NCBI GenBank assembly: GCA_947490035.1
Contig: CANLGS010000010.1
Span: 1-18,363 of the forward strand
DNA from: Gemmataceae bacterium
GTDB taxonomy: Bacteria; Planctomycetota; Planctomycetia; Gemmatales; Gemmataceae
Length of the DNA stretch: 18,363 bases
Reading direction: 5' to 3'
Below, piece after piece: positions 7,072 through 14,721 of this stretch. The position numbers and the translations under genes were made by a program. The notes below the pieces were generated by a model that did no database searches, was not told where the DNA came from, and worked only from the letters and a program-made list of their open reading frames with translations. Each line of letters opens with the position of its first letter. Within the stretch, counting starts at the first letter, position 1.

Positions 7072-8451
7072 TCACGTCATCAGGTCCGCGACCACGCCGG
7101 TCTGGTTCACGTCCTTCAACCCCGGGTCGGCGACGCCGAACTTATCGCGCGGCTTGCCGACCGCGTGCAGCAGCGTGCAGTACAGGTTCGCCATCGTGCG
7201 GTGTGATTTCGTGCCGTAGGCGGGCAGTTGCAGATACCGGCCGCGGGTCTTCAGCGCGCCGCCCAGATCGCCGAGCAGCACCACCGGCCACTCCAGCAGG
7301 TTCGGGTGGTGGCCGTCGCCGCTGTCGCTCAGGTACACGATGACCGTGTTGTCGAGCATCGTGCCGGCGCCCTCCTTCACGCTCTCCAACTTCTTCGCCA
7401 GGCCCGCGATCAGCTTGCAGTGGTACTGGCGCACCGCGACGAAACAGTCCTCGTAGGTCTTGCCCTCGACGCCGCCGCCGTGCCCGTAGTGGTGGCCGCC
7501 GACCGGGACGCCGAGTTCGGGGAACGCCGGGAAGTGCTGCCCGCCGCCGCCGCTCGTGAGCAGCACCGTGTTCGTCAGCCCGGTGATGAGAGCCGCGGCC
7601 GCGATGTCGAACTGCGATTCGAGCCGGTTCGTCTCGGTGGGCTTCTTGAACTTGTCGTCGAGCTTCGGCGCGTGCGCCTTCAGGTCGTCCTTGATGAGGT
7701 CGATCTTCGCCTGCCGGTCGCGCAGGTTCTCGAACGCTTCGAGGTACTGATCGAACTTCGCCTTCTCCTCGCCGGCCAACCCGTCTTGCGCGCGTTTCAC
7801 GTCGCCGGCCATGAAGTCGAGCAGGTTGGTGCGGCGGTCGAACGCGGCGCGGCTGTTGCCGCCGGACACGCTGCCGAAGAGCGCCTTGAACGCGAGTTCC
7901 GGCGCGCACTGCACCGGGTTCGCCTTGCCCGGTCCGGCCGCGGAGAGCTGGTAGTTCAGCGTCTGGTCGAGCTTCTCGGCCATGCCCAGCGCGATCGACG
8001 GGATGATGCCGGGGTTCGCCTCGCCGATGGCGCAGTCGATGGTCTGCGCCATCGGCCCCTTGTTCGCGGGGAAGCAGCCGAGCGCGCCGTGGTTCGCGCT
8101 GTGGTCCGACAGCGCGATGCGCCCGGACAACCCCTGCACGAGCGCGAGCCGGTCCTTGAACGGCGCCAGCGGCTCGACCGCCTTGTTCAACTCGCGGTCC
8201 TTGAGCGAAACCTCTTCGAGTTTGTCGTTGGTCGGCTTCCCGTTTTTGGGCCGCGTCACGCCCGACGGGAGCAGGTGATTCGGGTTGATGCCGTTGCACT
8301 GCATCACCAACACGATCTTCTTGCGCGCGACGGCTTTCGCGTCCCCGGCCGCGTGCGCCGCGAGCTGCGAGAGGATAGGCGTGAGCAGCGCGGCCCCGGT
8401 TCCGTACCCGGCGAGCTTCAGCATTTCGCGGCGGGTCGTGTCGGTGTTCAT
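7072..8451 (-). CDS. Secreted DUF1552 protein
   Basis: The product has 459 residues. A twin-arginine type leader (TTRREMLKLAGYGTGAALLT, residues 4-23) sends it out of the cytoplasm, probably folded. The body matches DUF1552 (PF07586, HXXSHH family), which is abundant in planctomycetes and usually encoded beside DUF1592-type cytochrome proteins. Visible features are LVQGLSGRIALSDHSANHG, the PGIIPSIALGM block, a Lys/Asp-rich helical middle, a Gly/His-rich GGHHYGHGGG loop and DSGDGHHPNLLEWPVVLLGD near the end, where the His and Asp residues could bind metal. No biochemical role is established for the family. The ATG at 8451 is chosen over the TTG at 8475 because TGAGG lies about 8 bases upstream and the leader then fits. 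It lies 149 bases downstream of the DUF1592 gene on the same strand, with a foldback repeat between. Confidence 0.9.
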   Translation of the reverse strand: MNTDTTRREMLKLAGYGTGAALLTPILSQLAAHAAGDAKAVARKKIVLVMQCNGINPNHLLPSGVTRPKNGKPTNDKLEEVSLKDRELNKAVEPLAPFKDRLALVQGLSGRIALSDHSANHGALGCFPANKGPMAQTIDCAIGEANPGIIPSIALGMAEKLDQTLNYQLSAAGPGKANPVQCAPELAFKALFGSVSGGNSRAAFDRRTNLLDFMAGDVKRAQDGLAGEEKAKFDQYLEAFENLRDRQAKIDLIKDDLKAHAPKLDDKFKKPTETNRLESQFDIAAAALITGLTNTVLLTSGGGGQHFPAFPELGVPVGGHHYGHGGGVEGKTYEDCFVAVRQYHCKLIAGLAKKLESVKEGAGTMLDNTVIVYLSDSGDGHHPNLLEWPVVLLGDLGGALKTRGRYLQLPAYGTKSHRTMANLYCTLLHAVGKPRDKFGVADPGLKDVNQTGVVADLMT

Positions 8452-8476
8452 CGGAAACCTCAAGGAAGAAATCAAA

Positions 8477-8584
8477 AGAGCCGCAGATAAACGCAGGGAA
8501 CGCAGATCAGAGCAGAAGCAATGAGTTCTTCAGAATTCTATTCCTGTTCTGATCCTGTTTTCATCTGCGTCGTCTGCGGCTCTT
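8477..8584. repeat. Imperfect foldback repeat between the DUF1592 and DUF1552 genes
   Basis: The left arm (8477-8515, AAGAGCCGCAGATAAACGCA...) and the right arm (8544-8584) pair imperfectly. The outer 12 bases are perfect and the inner part has mismatches. It belongs to the same family as 6931-7060 but is more decayed. It lies in the 149-base gap of a likely operon, so it could lower expression of, or protect the mRNA of, one of the two genes. Confidence 0.7.
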
Positions 8585-8600
8585 CTTGGTTCTGTTTGCC

Positions 8601-10703
8601 TTACTTCGCACTTCGATACAAGAAGCTGTCGCTCGTCAGCAGCGCTACGACGAGCGCCTTGAAACTGCCGCCGCTTGCGACGTACGCGCGGTCGGCGTCT
8701 TGCAGCGTCTTCGCGTCGGCGAGCGTCTCGTTGCGGCCGAGGTAGTAGCGGAAGGCGTGGCGCACGAACACCTGCCGCACGCGCTCGGAGTTCGCCATCT
8801 TCGTCACGAACTCGCGCGGGTTCTTCGCCTCGCCGTCGAGTTTCGCGTCGCCGCTGCTGGCGATCACCCCCGCGACCGAGAGCGGAATCTCGCGCGTCAC
8901 CGGGCCGAGCGACTTGCCCTTCTTGTCGATGTTCTTCGCGGTCGCGTCCGGGTCCAGAACGGTTTCCGTCGCGCGGAACCGGCCGTAGTGGTCGAACTGC
9001 TCGAACGGCAGCCCCAACTCGTCCATTTCCTGGTGGCACTTCCAGCACGCGGCGTCGCGGGTGACCGTGAGCCGGTCGCGGAACCCGCGGTGCGGGTCGT
9101 CCGGCACCTGCGCGACCACGCCGATGGGCAAGTCCGGCACGGTGCCGCCGAGCAGCCGCTCGCGCACCCAGCGCCCGCGGCGCACCGGGTCGTTGTCGAA
9201 GTTCGTGCTCCACGCGACCAGCCAACTCGGTTGCATCAGGACGCCGAGCCGCGTGTTCGCGGGCATCGCGACGGGCTGTTCCGGCACCCACTTGTCGATG
9301 CCGTACACCGACTCCGGCCCGGTCTGGTTCTTATTGTTGTTCGGGTTGAGGATCACCGCCTGCTTCGGCTCGTCGATGTTCTTCTGCTTGTTCTTCGCGG
9401 TGGTGTAGTTGACGAAGCTCTTGTCGGTCGTGAGCAACTCGCGCAGCACGTCCTTGTCGGCCGCGAGGACGTGCTTCACGAGGCGGTCGGTGTCCGCGAC
9501 GTACTGCCCCGGCGAGTGGACGAAGGTCTTCGGCTTGTCCTTGAACACGTTGGCCGCGTTCGCGTACTCGAAGAACTCGCGGAAGAAGCCGAGGACGCGC
9601 GTGCGGTCGCTCTCGCGCGTCGAGTCGAGGACACCGCGCACGTGTACCGCGATCTGCTCTTTCGTGGCGAGTTCGCCTTTCGCGGCGGCCGTGGCGAGAC
9701 CGCTCTCGCGCTTGTCACCGAGCGCGAGGCTCAGCGCGAGCGCGAGTTCGTCCGGGGCGAGCATCCGGCGCGACCCTTCGCCCTTCCCGAGTTCGGAGCG
9801 GAACACCGCGTCCGTCTTGAGCAGCACGGCCTGGAGCATCGTCTTCACCGCGCCGGGCCGGTCGCCGGCCTTCGCGCACCGGTCGTACAGGCCGAGGTAT
9901 CGCTTCAGATCGTCGTCGGTCGGGGTGCGGTTGAGCGCCATCTTGTATTGAAGGCGCACGGCGCTTTCGAGTTGTGAACGGGTCGGTTCCGCGTTCGGGT
10001 CCATGATCGCGATGAACTCGCGGACGGAATCGTTCCGGCCAGCGATCTTGCCGCCGGTCGTGGTGTGCCCGGTTTGCGCCTCGACGATCGCTTCCGCGTT
10101 GCGGATCAGAATCTCGGTACTCGGTTCGTCGATCGTGTAGAGGCCAGCGAAGTCCTTGATGCCGCGCTCGGGAACGAGCGTGAACGGCTGCACGAGGCCG
10201 CCGAGCTTCCCGCGAGTGATGGACTGCGTGAACCCCATGTACGCGTCGGGACTGAGGCGCCACACGCGGCCCGCGGGCGCGTCGCCGGCCGGCGCGGGCT
10301 TCCCGAACAGCAACTCGTGCGGAATCAGATTGCCCTGGTTGGGGAGCTTCGGCGCCGGGTCGCCGGTCTTCGAGGTGATCCACGCGACCGCGGCGCGCAC
10401 CTTCGCGTCCGCGATGCGCGTTTCCTTCGGCGGCGGCATGAGGCCGTCGCGGAGTTGGTCGCGGACGGCCGCCCACCGCGCCGCGTCCTTCGACACGTCG
10501 GGGTTGAGGTCGTCGAGGCGCACGTCGCCCTTCGCGGTGTCCGCGCTGTGGCACTTCACGCAATGCGCCTTCAGCAGCGGCGCGATCTCATCCTTGAACG
10601 CGGTGTCGGGTGCGACCGGTGCGGGCGCGGCCGGCTTGGGCGGCTGGGCGAACGCGAACAGGCCGGCGACGAGCAGAAGCGGAAAGCAAGCGAGGCGGGT
10701 CAT
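8601..10703 (-). CDS. DUF1592-type planctomycete cytochrome c protein (DUF1587/1592/1588/1585 architecture)
   Basis: The product has 700 residues with a signal peptide of about 20 residues (MTRLACFPLLLVAGLFAFAQ). A planctomycete cytochrome-c-like domain follows with heme motif CVKCH at 48-52 and LMPPP at 88-92. Then come the DUF1587/DUF1595/DUF1592 region, DUF1588 with a second CxxCH (CWKCH, 553-557) inside GFRDRLTVTRDA...LGLPFEQFDHYG, and a DUF1585 end (FRYYLGRNETLADAKTL). Two CxxCH motifs suggest covalent heme c and electron transfer in the periplasm; the actual substrate is unknown. The start at 10703 is preferred over the longer frame to 10865 because it gives the signal peptide. The ribosome binding site is weak (GGACT). 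It lies 104 bases downstream of the copper monooxygenase gene and upstream of DUF1552, the usual pairing. Confidence 0.92.
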   Translation of the reverse strand: MTRLACFPLLLVAGLFAFAQPPKPAAPAPVAPDTAFKDEIAPLLKAHCVKCHSADTAKGDVRLDDLNPDVSKDAARWAAVRDQLRDGLMPPPKETRIADAKVRAAVAWITSKTGDPAPKLPNQGNLIPHELLFGKPAPAGDAPAGRVWRLSPDAYMGFTQSITRGKLGGLVQPFTLVPERGIKDFAGLYTIDEPSTEILIRNAEAIVEAQTGHTTTGGKIAGRNDSVREFIAIMDPNAEPTRSQLESAVRLQYKMALNRTPTDDDLKRYLGLYDRCAKAGDRPGAVKTMLQAVLLKTDAVFRSELGKGEGSRRMLAPDELALALSLALGDKRESGLATAAAKGELATKEQIAVHVRGVLDSTRESDRTRVLGFFREFFEYANAANVFKDKPKTFVHSPGQYVADTDRLVKHVLAADKDVLRELLTTDKSFVNYTTAKNKQKNIDEPKQAVILNPNNNKNQTGPESVYGIDKWVPEQPVAMPANTRLGVLMQPSWLVAWSTNFDNDPVRRGRWVRERLLGGTVPDLPIGVVAQVPDDPHRGFRDRLTVTRDAACWKCHQEMDELGLPFEQFDHYGRFRATETVLDPDATAKNIDKKGKSLGPVTREIPLSVAGVIASSGDAKLDGEAKNPREFVTKMANSERVRQVFVRHAFRYYLGRNETLADAKTLQDADRAYVASGGSFKALVVALLTSDSFLYRSAK

Positions 10704-10789
10704 GTCGGAGTCCGGCAGCGAAGCGGGCGTGTTTCGGGACTCAACCCCGGTCGCGGACGCGCGCAGACACGACGCGTCCAGTTGCCCGA

Positions 10790-10803
10790 CCCGCTTGTGC
10801 GGG
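10790..10803. terminator. Short hairpin after the copper monooxygenase gene
   Basis: CCCGC-TTGT-GCGGG lies just past the monooxygenase stop (10808) on the minus strand. No T-run follows, so it is at best a weak pause or a 3' stability element. Confidence 0.25.
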
Positions 10804-10807
10804 CCGC

Positions 10808-12265
10808 TTACTTCTTCTGCTTCTTGCCTTCGACCTCGAAGTAGTGGCCGATCACCGCCAGCCACGCGGTCAACTCGTCCGCCGGCTTGACCGGCCGGCC
10901 GCCGAGGATTAACCCGCCCATCTCGTCGGCGCTCTGCTCGCCGTTCAGTACGCGCTTCGGCGGGTTACTGGGGTTGCGCGGGTTCGCGGCCGAGTTGTCC
11001 CACACGAACTCGGCCTTCACAACCGTGCCTTTCGGCAGCACGAACGGCTTGTCGTAGACATAGGTGTCCTGTAGGCTGATCGGAAGTTGCTCTTGCGGTC
11101 GTTCGGCGTTCAACCCAGATTTGGTACAGATGCTGAAAACAAGGGCGTTTTGCATCGGTGTATCAAATCCGGGATGAACGATTTTCGATGGCAACCCCAA
11201 CTTCCGATCAGCCTGGGTGTCCTGCCAGTTGAAGTTCCAGTCGCTGATCCACAGCAACTTCACCGTCTTCTTGTCCGGCAGCTCGGCCCACATCTTTACC
11301 TCCTTGCCGATCAGGTGCATGTGCGCCCACGCGCTGCGCACTTCGTAATCCACCGGGATCGTGAACGAGTCGGTCCGCTTGTACGCCTTCTCGCCGGGCG
11401 CGATGTCGATGTCCAGCGAACCCATGAGCAGGATGCCGACGTTCCGCTTGGGCGGGGTGTCCGTGAAGTACAGCCCGATCTGCGTCTGGTCAGTTTCCTC
11501 CTTACCCGACGGGCTGTAGTGCATTTGCAGCACCAAGTCGGTGCCCTTCTTGAGCGTGATGGCCTCGTCCGGGCCGAAGAACCCGCCCTTCTGGCCGGGC
11601 GCGTAACCGGGCGTGAACCCGGCCGGAAGGAATCCCGGCGTGTTGCCGGGGTAACTGATTCCGTCGTGCTTCTTGGCGAGCTTCACGGCCGTGCCGCTGG
11701 TGTCGAGGATGCCGACCGCGTGGTGCGCGACCCGCCGGTTGCCGGGGATCACCTCAATGCCCTTGAGGTACCTGTCTTTCGGCAGGTCCAGGGGGAACAC
11801 GAAGTGGTGGTACACGTCGCGGCCTTCCGCGGGGATGGTAAACGGCTTGTCCACCTTCAGGATCAGGTCCGGCTTGCCGAGTTGCCAGCCTTCCTTGAAC
11901 TTCGGTTGCGGCGGGAGGTCTTTGGCGTCGCCTTCGGGCGTCCCCGCGTCGGCCCACTTCTGGAACACCGCGATCTGCTCGGCGGTCAGGGTGCGCGCGT
12001 CTTTGAACGTCGCCCATTCCGGGTGCGGCATCCACGGCGGCATGATCCGCTTGTCGGTGACGCGGGCGAGCTGCTCGGCCCGCTTCTTCGCGTCCTGATA
12101 GATGAGTAGCGGGAACGGCCCGATGCTGCCGGCGTGATGGCACGTCGCGCAGTGGGCGAACAGGATCGGGGCGACGTCCTTGTTGAACGTCGGCGCCTCG
12201 GCCGCTGGCGCACGACCCGCGCCGAACAGTGCCACCGCCAGGGTGACGGAAAGCACAACTCGCAT
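10808..12265 (-). CDS. Cytochrome c / copper type II ascorbate-dependent monooxygenase, with in-frame inserted element
   Basis: The product has 485 residues with a signal peptide of about 22 residues. An N-terminal cytochrome c domain carries CATCH at 39-43 and a distal Met in RIMPPWMPH. The rest resembles the two-domain copper monooxygenases of the PHM/DBH type: His-His at 181-182, QMHY (His249) for one copper, and HMH (315-317) with EM (Met449) for the other. These enzymes hydroxylate organic substrates, and the fused heme domain probably supplies electrons. Residues 351-401 are odd: they are encoded by a 144-bp foldback element plus a 9-bp duplicated target, add 51 residues in frame, and fall between His317 and Met449. 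Activity may be altered or lost. AAGGAG stands about 8 bases upstream of the ATG. The gene starts 37 bases after the redoxin gene stop. Confidence 0.9.
   Translation of the reverse strand: MRVVLSVTLAVALFGAGRAPAAEAPTFNKDVAPILFAHCATCHHAGSIGPFPLLIYQDAKKRAEQLARVTDKRIMPPWMPHPEWATFKDARTLTAEQIAVFQKWADAGTPEGDAKDLPPQPKFKEGWQLGKPDLILKVDKPFTIPAEGRDVYHHFVFPLDLPKDRYLKGIEVIPGNRRVAHHAVGILDTSGTAVKLAKKHDGISYPGNTPGFLPAGFTPGYAPGQKGGFFGPDEAITLKKGTDLVLQMHYSPSGKEETDQTQIGLYFTDTPPKRNVGILLMGSLDIDIAPGEKAYKRTDSFTIPVDYEVRSAWAHMHLIGKEVKMWAELPDKKTVKLLWISDWNFNWQDTQADRKLGLPSKIVHPGFDTPMQNALVFSICTKSGLNAERPQEQLPISLQDTYVYDKPFVLPKGTVVKAEFVWDNSAANPRNPSNPPKRVLNGEQSADEMGGLILGGRPVKPADELTAWLAVIGHYFEVEGKKQKK
11072..11215. mobile_element. 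144-bp MITE-like foldback element inside the monooxygenase gene
   Basis: The ends are inverted repeats: AGGCTGATCGGAAGTTG at 11073-11089 is matched exactly by CAACTTCCGATCAGCCT at 11198-11214. Beyond that, the arms continue to pair imperfectly almost to the centre, where AAAAC and GTTTT flank AAGGGC, so the whole element is a foldback. It is bracketed by the 9-base direct repeat GGTGTCCTG at 11063-11071 and 11216-11224, a target duplication that reads Gln-Asp-Thr in the host gene on both sides. Its base composition is less GC-rich than the gene. It has no transposase and a length divisible by three with no stop in the gene's frame. Confidence 0.9.
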
Positions 12266-12302
12266 GTGGAGGCTCCTTCGCGAACGCGGTTCGCGCCGCG
12301 GG

Positions 12303-12941
12303 TTACTGGGGTAGGCTGATGTCGCAACCGATGGCCGGGGCGCGGGGCACGGCGACGGGTTTGCCGGCGAGCACCGCGTCCAGCGCGTCCCGCAACTCGT
12401 GAGCCGTGAGGTTCTCACGCCGCTTGCCGAAATCGACGTACCGGTCGTCGATCCGGCCGCGGTACAGCAGTTCGCCCGCCGGCGACAGCACCGCGACTTC
12501 GGGTTTGACCGCGGCACCGACCCGCCGGGCCAGCGCCATCTTCGGGTCGAGAATCGCGGGGCACGTGAACCCGTACTCGGTGGCGTGCTTGCGCGCGTCA
12601 CCCGCGGCCAGGTCCGCGTCGGCGTACACCACGCAGAAGGCGATTCGCTTCGGCGTGTACTCGGCGCGAAGGCGGATGATCTCCTTCGCGTACCCGTTGG
12701 ACATGGGGCAGTCGTGGCCGAAGAAGACGAGGACGTTCGCGGCGCAGTCGCCCGGACCGGGCAACCGATACGTTCCCCCGCGAACATCCTCGAACGCCTT
12801 GCCCTCGTTTGGTGCCGGCGGCTCAACCCAGGATTCGACCGGTGTCGGAGTCGTGCTGGGAGTGGCGGTCGGCCCGCACCCCGCCAAACTCAGCACAGCC
12901 GCCAAGACGAGCGTGGACGAACACATGGTTGATCGCCGCAT
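12303..12941 (-). CDS. Redoxin-family lipoprotein
   Basis: The product has 212 residues. The leader ends in LSLAGC, so Cys22 is a likely lipidation site and the protein is probably membrane-attached in the periplasm. The body is a thioredoxin-fold redoxin (AhpC/TSA-like): [19 protein letters not shown], with Cys78 in a CxxS setting instead of CxxC, then [35 protein letters not shown], and [20 protein letters not shown] with the conserved region near the cis-proline. The end [10 protein letters not shown] is frequent in planctomycete redoxins located beside copper monooxygenases. A thiol-based reductant or copper-handling role for the neighbouring enzyme is inferred. The start at 12941 gives the best leader, but the ribosome binding site is poor. 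It is the first gene of the leftward series and divergent from the pseudogene at 13091. Confidence 0.85.
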   Translation of the reverse strand: MRRSTMCSSTLVLAAVLSLAGCGPTATPSTTPTPVESWVEPPAPNEGKAFEDVRGGTYRLPGPGDCAANVLVFFGHDCPMSNGYAKEIIRLRAEYTPKRIAFCVVYADADLAAGDARKHATEYGFTCPAILDPKMALARRVGAAVKPEVAVLSPAGELLYRGRIDDRYVDFGKRRENLTAHELRDALDAVLAGKPVAVPRAPAIGCDISLPQ

Positions 12942-13090
12942 TCCAACAGCCCTCGCGATTGGCGGACGGCATCGTTACCCACGCGAACTATCGCGGGTTT
13001 CAGACAATCGGATCGGTCGCGACGTGTCTGAGACACCGTTGCCTGGGTTTCTGTTGCCGACGCGCATCCGCTCGCCGAACGGACCGAACG

Positions 13091-13575
13091 ATGACCGTCT
13101 TCCGCACATTCGCACTGGTTCTGTCTGCCGCGCTCACGGGTTCACCGGACACGCGCGCCGACGAGCCTAAACTCGATGCGAAGGGCATCGAGTTCTTCGA
13201 GAAGAAGATTCGGCCGGTACTCGTCGAGCAGTGCTACAAGTGCCACTCCGCGGAAGCGAACAAGACGAAGGGCGGGCTGGCGCTCGACGCGCGCGCCGGG
13301 CTGCGCGCGTGTCGGCGACCCCGGCCCGGTCGTCGTCCGCCGGCTCACGCGCGGCGAACTCGACCGCACGCTCGCCGCCCTCACCGGGCTGAACCTTCGC
13401 GCGTCGGCGCGGCTGCCGGCCGACGGTTCCGGCGGCGAAGGGGTTCCCCAACGTCGGCAGGGTTTATACTTCGCGCGGCCCAGAGGCCGTCGAGGCGCAA
13501 CTCGAAGTCGCGCACTTCGCCGCCGACCGGCTCGTCGTCACCAGCGGCACGCCGTTCTTCGCCCCGGAATCGTCA
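13091..13575 (+). pseudogene. Chimeric planctomycete cytochrome pseudogene (PSCyt1 start joined to DUF1587 piece)
   Basis: The first about 70 codons read as a signal peptide ([18 protein letters not shown]) then [20 protein letters not shown] and [13 protein letters not shown], the start of a PSCyt1 heme domain with CYKCH. At about 13305 the frame shifts. The next piece ([20 protein letters not shown], then ADGSGGEG) matches DUF1587, which normally lies far downstream in the DUF1592-type family, not in this type. At about 13440 a second shift leads to [16 protein letters not shown] and [19 protein letters not shown]. Between the two pieces most of a gene is missing. I conclude it is a degraded or recombined gene that no longer makes a working product. 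Confidence 0.75.
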
Positions 13576-13655
13576 ACGGATGGCGCGTTCGCCGCGTCCC
13601 GTGCCATAAGTCGGCTGAGCGTCCAGCGGCGGATGGAATGGGTCGAAGACATGAC

Positions 13656-14190
13656 CATATCGTTCACCACCCCGGCGTTGTGCTCCGGAACGTCCCGCGT
13701 GGCCTTCAGTTCGGCGAGCGCGTCGGCCTCGTCTTCGGTCGGGCAGCCCAGTTTCACCGCCTCGTTCAGCGCATCGAACCACCCGCGTACCGCCTCGTAC
13801 TTCAACTCGTTGAGCTGCTTCAACGGCACACCGGCGATGATCTCGTCGCGGTCCCGCGCTTTCAGCACCGCGTCGAAGTCGAGTTGGGCTTTCCCGAACC
13901 GCCACGGGTTATGCTGGAGGACACGGTGGAAGAAGGCGAAGAAGAACGACTCGAAGGTGGAGACGAACTGGCGAAAAGGTGAAGGTCGCGAGGTACTGCG
14001 GCGCGAGACGCAACAGCCCGGCCTCGTCGATCGCCGTCCCGGTGGCGGAGTTCACCGACGACACGGTGTGCCCGGCGCTCACGAACGCCTGGAACGCCCG
14101 CCGCACGGTCTTCCAATGTTCAAAGAAGTCGTGGACGGCGTCGAGATCGCGGTTCGCGCGGTCGGCGATGGCTCGGAGGTCGTCGGTGGT
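13656..14190 (-). pseudogene. HEPN-like domain protein, frameshifted and 3'-truncated
   Basis: Two frames join to give one protein. The first runs TTDDLRAIADRANRDLDAVH through SAGHTVSSVNSATGTAIDEA and RLAPQYLATFTF. Near 13975 one base shifts the frame, and reading continues QFVSTFESFFFAFFHRVLQH, LKQLNELKYEAVRGWF, CPTEDEADALAELKAT and RDVPEHNAGVVNDM. The all-helical layout with RX4H followed by N (RDVPEHN) fits HEPN domains, many of which are RNases in toxin-antitoxin and abortive infection systems. The usual tyrosine-containing C-terminus after VVND is missing: at 13656 the sequence runs into unrelated DNA. The ancestral start probably lay near 14190 and is lost at the junction with the cmr6 fragment. 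The family call is from motif and context only. Confidence 0.6.
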
Positions 14191-14366
14191 GGCACGGCGC
14201 CTCCGGCGTCGCCGGTCGCGTTCTCGCAGAAGTAGCGTTGCAGCAGTAGACCCGCGTGGTCGCCACCATTGTTTGCGCTGCTCCTGTGCTGCCCTCGCCG
14301 ATCCGGTGGCCTCAACCGTGTTTGGCGATCCAACGGACCGGCGAGTTCGAGGATGAACTTGCGCAT
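14191..14366 (-). pseudogene. cmr6: Probable cmr6 5' fragment (type III-B CRISPR RAMP protein)
   Basis: The ATG at 14366 overlaps the cmr5 stop as TGATG, which indicates translational coupling. About 58 codons are open: MRKFILELAGPLD at the start and GGDHAGLLLQRYFCENATGD near residues 34-53. N-terminal regions of Cmr6 proteins typically have a short leader and then an Asn/His-rich GLLLQRY-like segment before the RAMP fold, and in Cmr operons cmr6 follows cmr5. The RAMP body is absent: from about 14190 the DNA belongs to the HEPN-like fragment, and the residual frame ends with no further similarity. The identification rests mainly on position and this short segment, so it is moderate. Confidence 0.5.
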
Positions 14367-14698
14367 CACTCGCCCTCCCCGACAACCGCTTCAACGTACC
14401 GTTTCAGCCAACTCGCCGCGTGAATGGCGTCGCGACTGAGGCGGAGGTAGCCGGTCCACGTTTCTTCGCGGGCTTGGCGATGGAGCGACTCGGAACAAGA
14501 CACCTCGGGATGGCCGCCGGCGTTCAACACCGCCGCGAGGTCTTCGACATAGTCGGTGTGGTCCTTCGCGAGGGCAAACGCAACGGTCTGCCCCAGGCCG
14601 CAGGTGTGAATCAGTGCCGTGAACGTCTTGGCGAAACTCGCGTAACCTGTGTGCGACGTGCCGCGCGAAGTAACTCGGACGAATGCCGCTTGAACCAA
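14366..14698 (-). CDS. cmr5: Cmr5, small subunit of a type III-B CRISPR-Cas effector (probably relic)
   Basis: The frame gives 110 residues from a TTG at 14698, and coding similarity seems to begin about 8 codons earlier (HTRSQKLVQAAF), so the true start is lost or lies in the helicase junction. Cmr5 is a small helical protein that stacks along the crRNA-target backbone of the Cmr complex. Matching features are QAAFVRVTSRG, then GYASFAKTFTALIHTCGLGQ, VAFALAK and the C-terminal YLRLSRDAIHAASWLKRYVE. Family members have about 110-150 residues, so the body is nearly complete. No cmr1-4, cas1/cas2 or repeat array is present in this window, and the downstream cmr6 is cut short. The protein could not form an effector with what is here. 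Confidence 0.65.
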   Translation of the reverse strand: MVQAAFVRVTSRGTSHTGYASFAKTFTALIHTCGLGQTVAFALAKDHTDYVEDLAAVLNAGGHPEVSCSESLHRQAREETWTGYLRLSRDAIHAASWLKRYVEAVVGEGE

Positions 14699-14721
14699 TT
14701 TCTGGCTCCGCGTGTGAACGC

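Noticed and set aside
7228..9977. Long plus-strand frames opposite the DUF1552 and DUF1592 genes
   Set aside because: They mirror the real minus-strand genes, have no ribosome binding site and no recognisable domain.
8601..10703. Hidden insertion element in the DUF1592 gene comparable to that in the monooxygenase
   Set aside because: The protein follows the family layout without an odd low-GC segment, and no flanking duplication was seen.
10808..12826. Longer start for the copper monooxygenase (frame open to 12826)
   Set aside because: The extension overlaps the redoxin gene in another frame and would remove the clear signal peptide and ribosome binding site at 12265.
13024..13036. Palindrome GTGTCT-G-AGACAC between the redoxin gene and the pseudogene
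   Set aside because: It could be an operator, but it is short and single, no regulator gene is nearby, and a chance palindrome of this size is expected in 18 kb.
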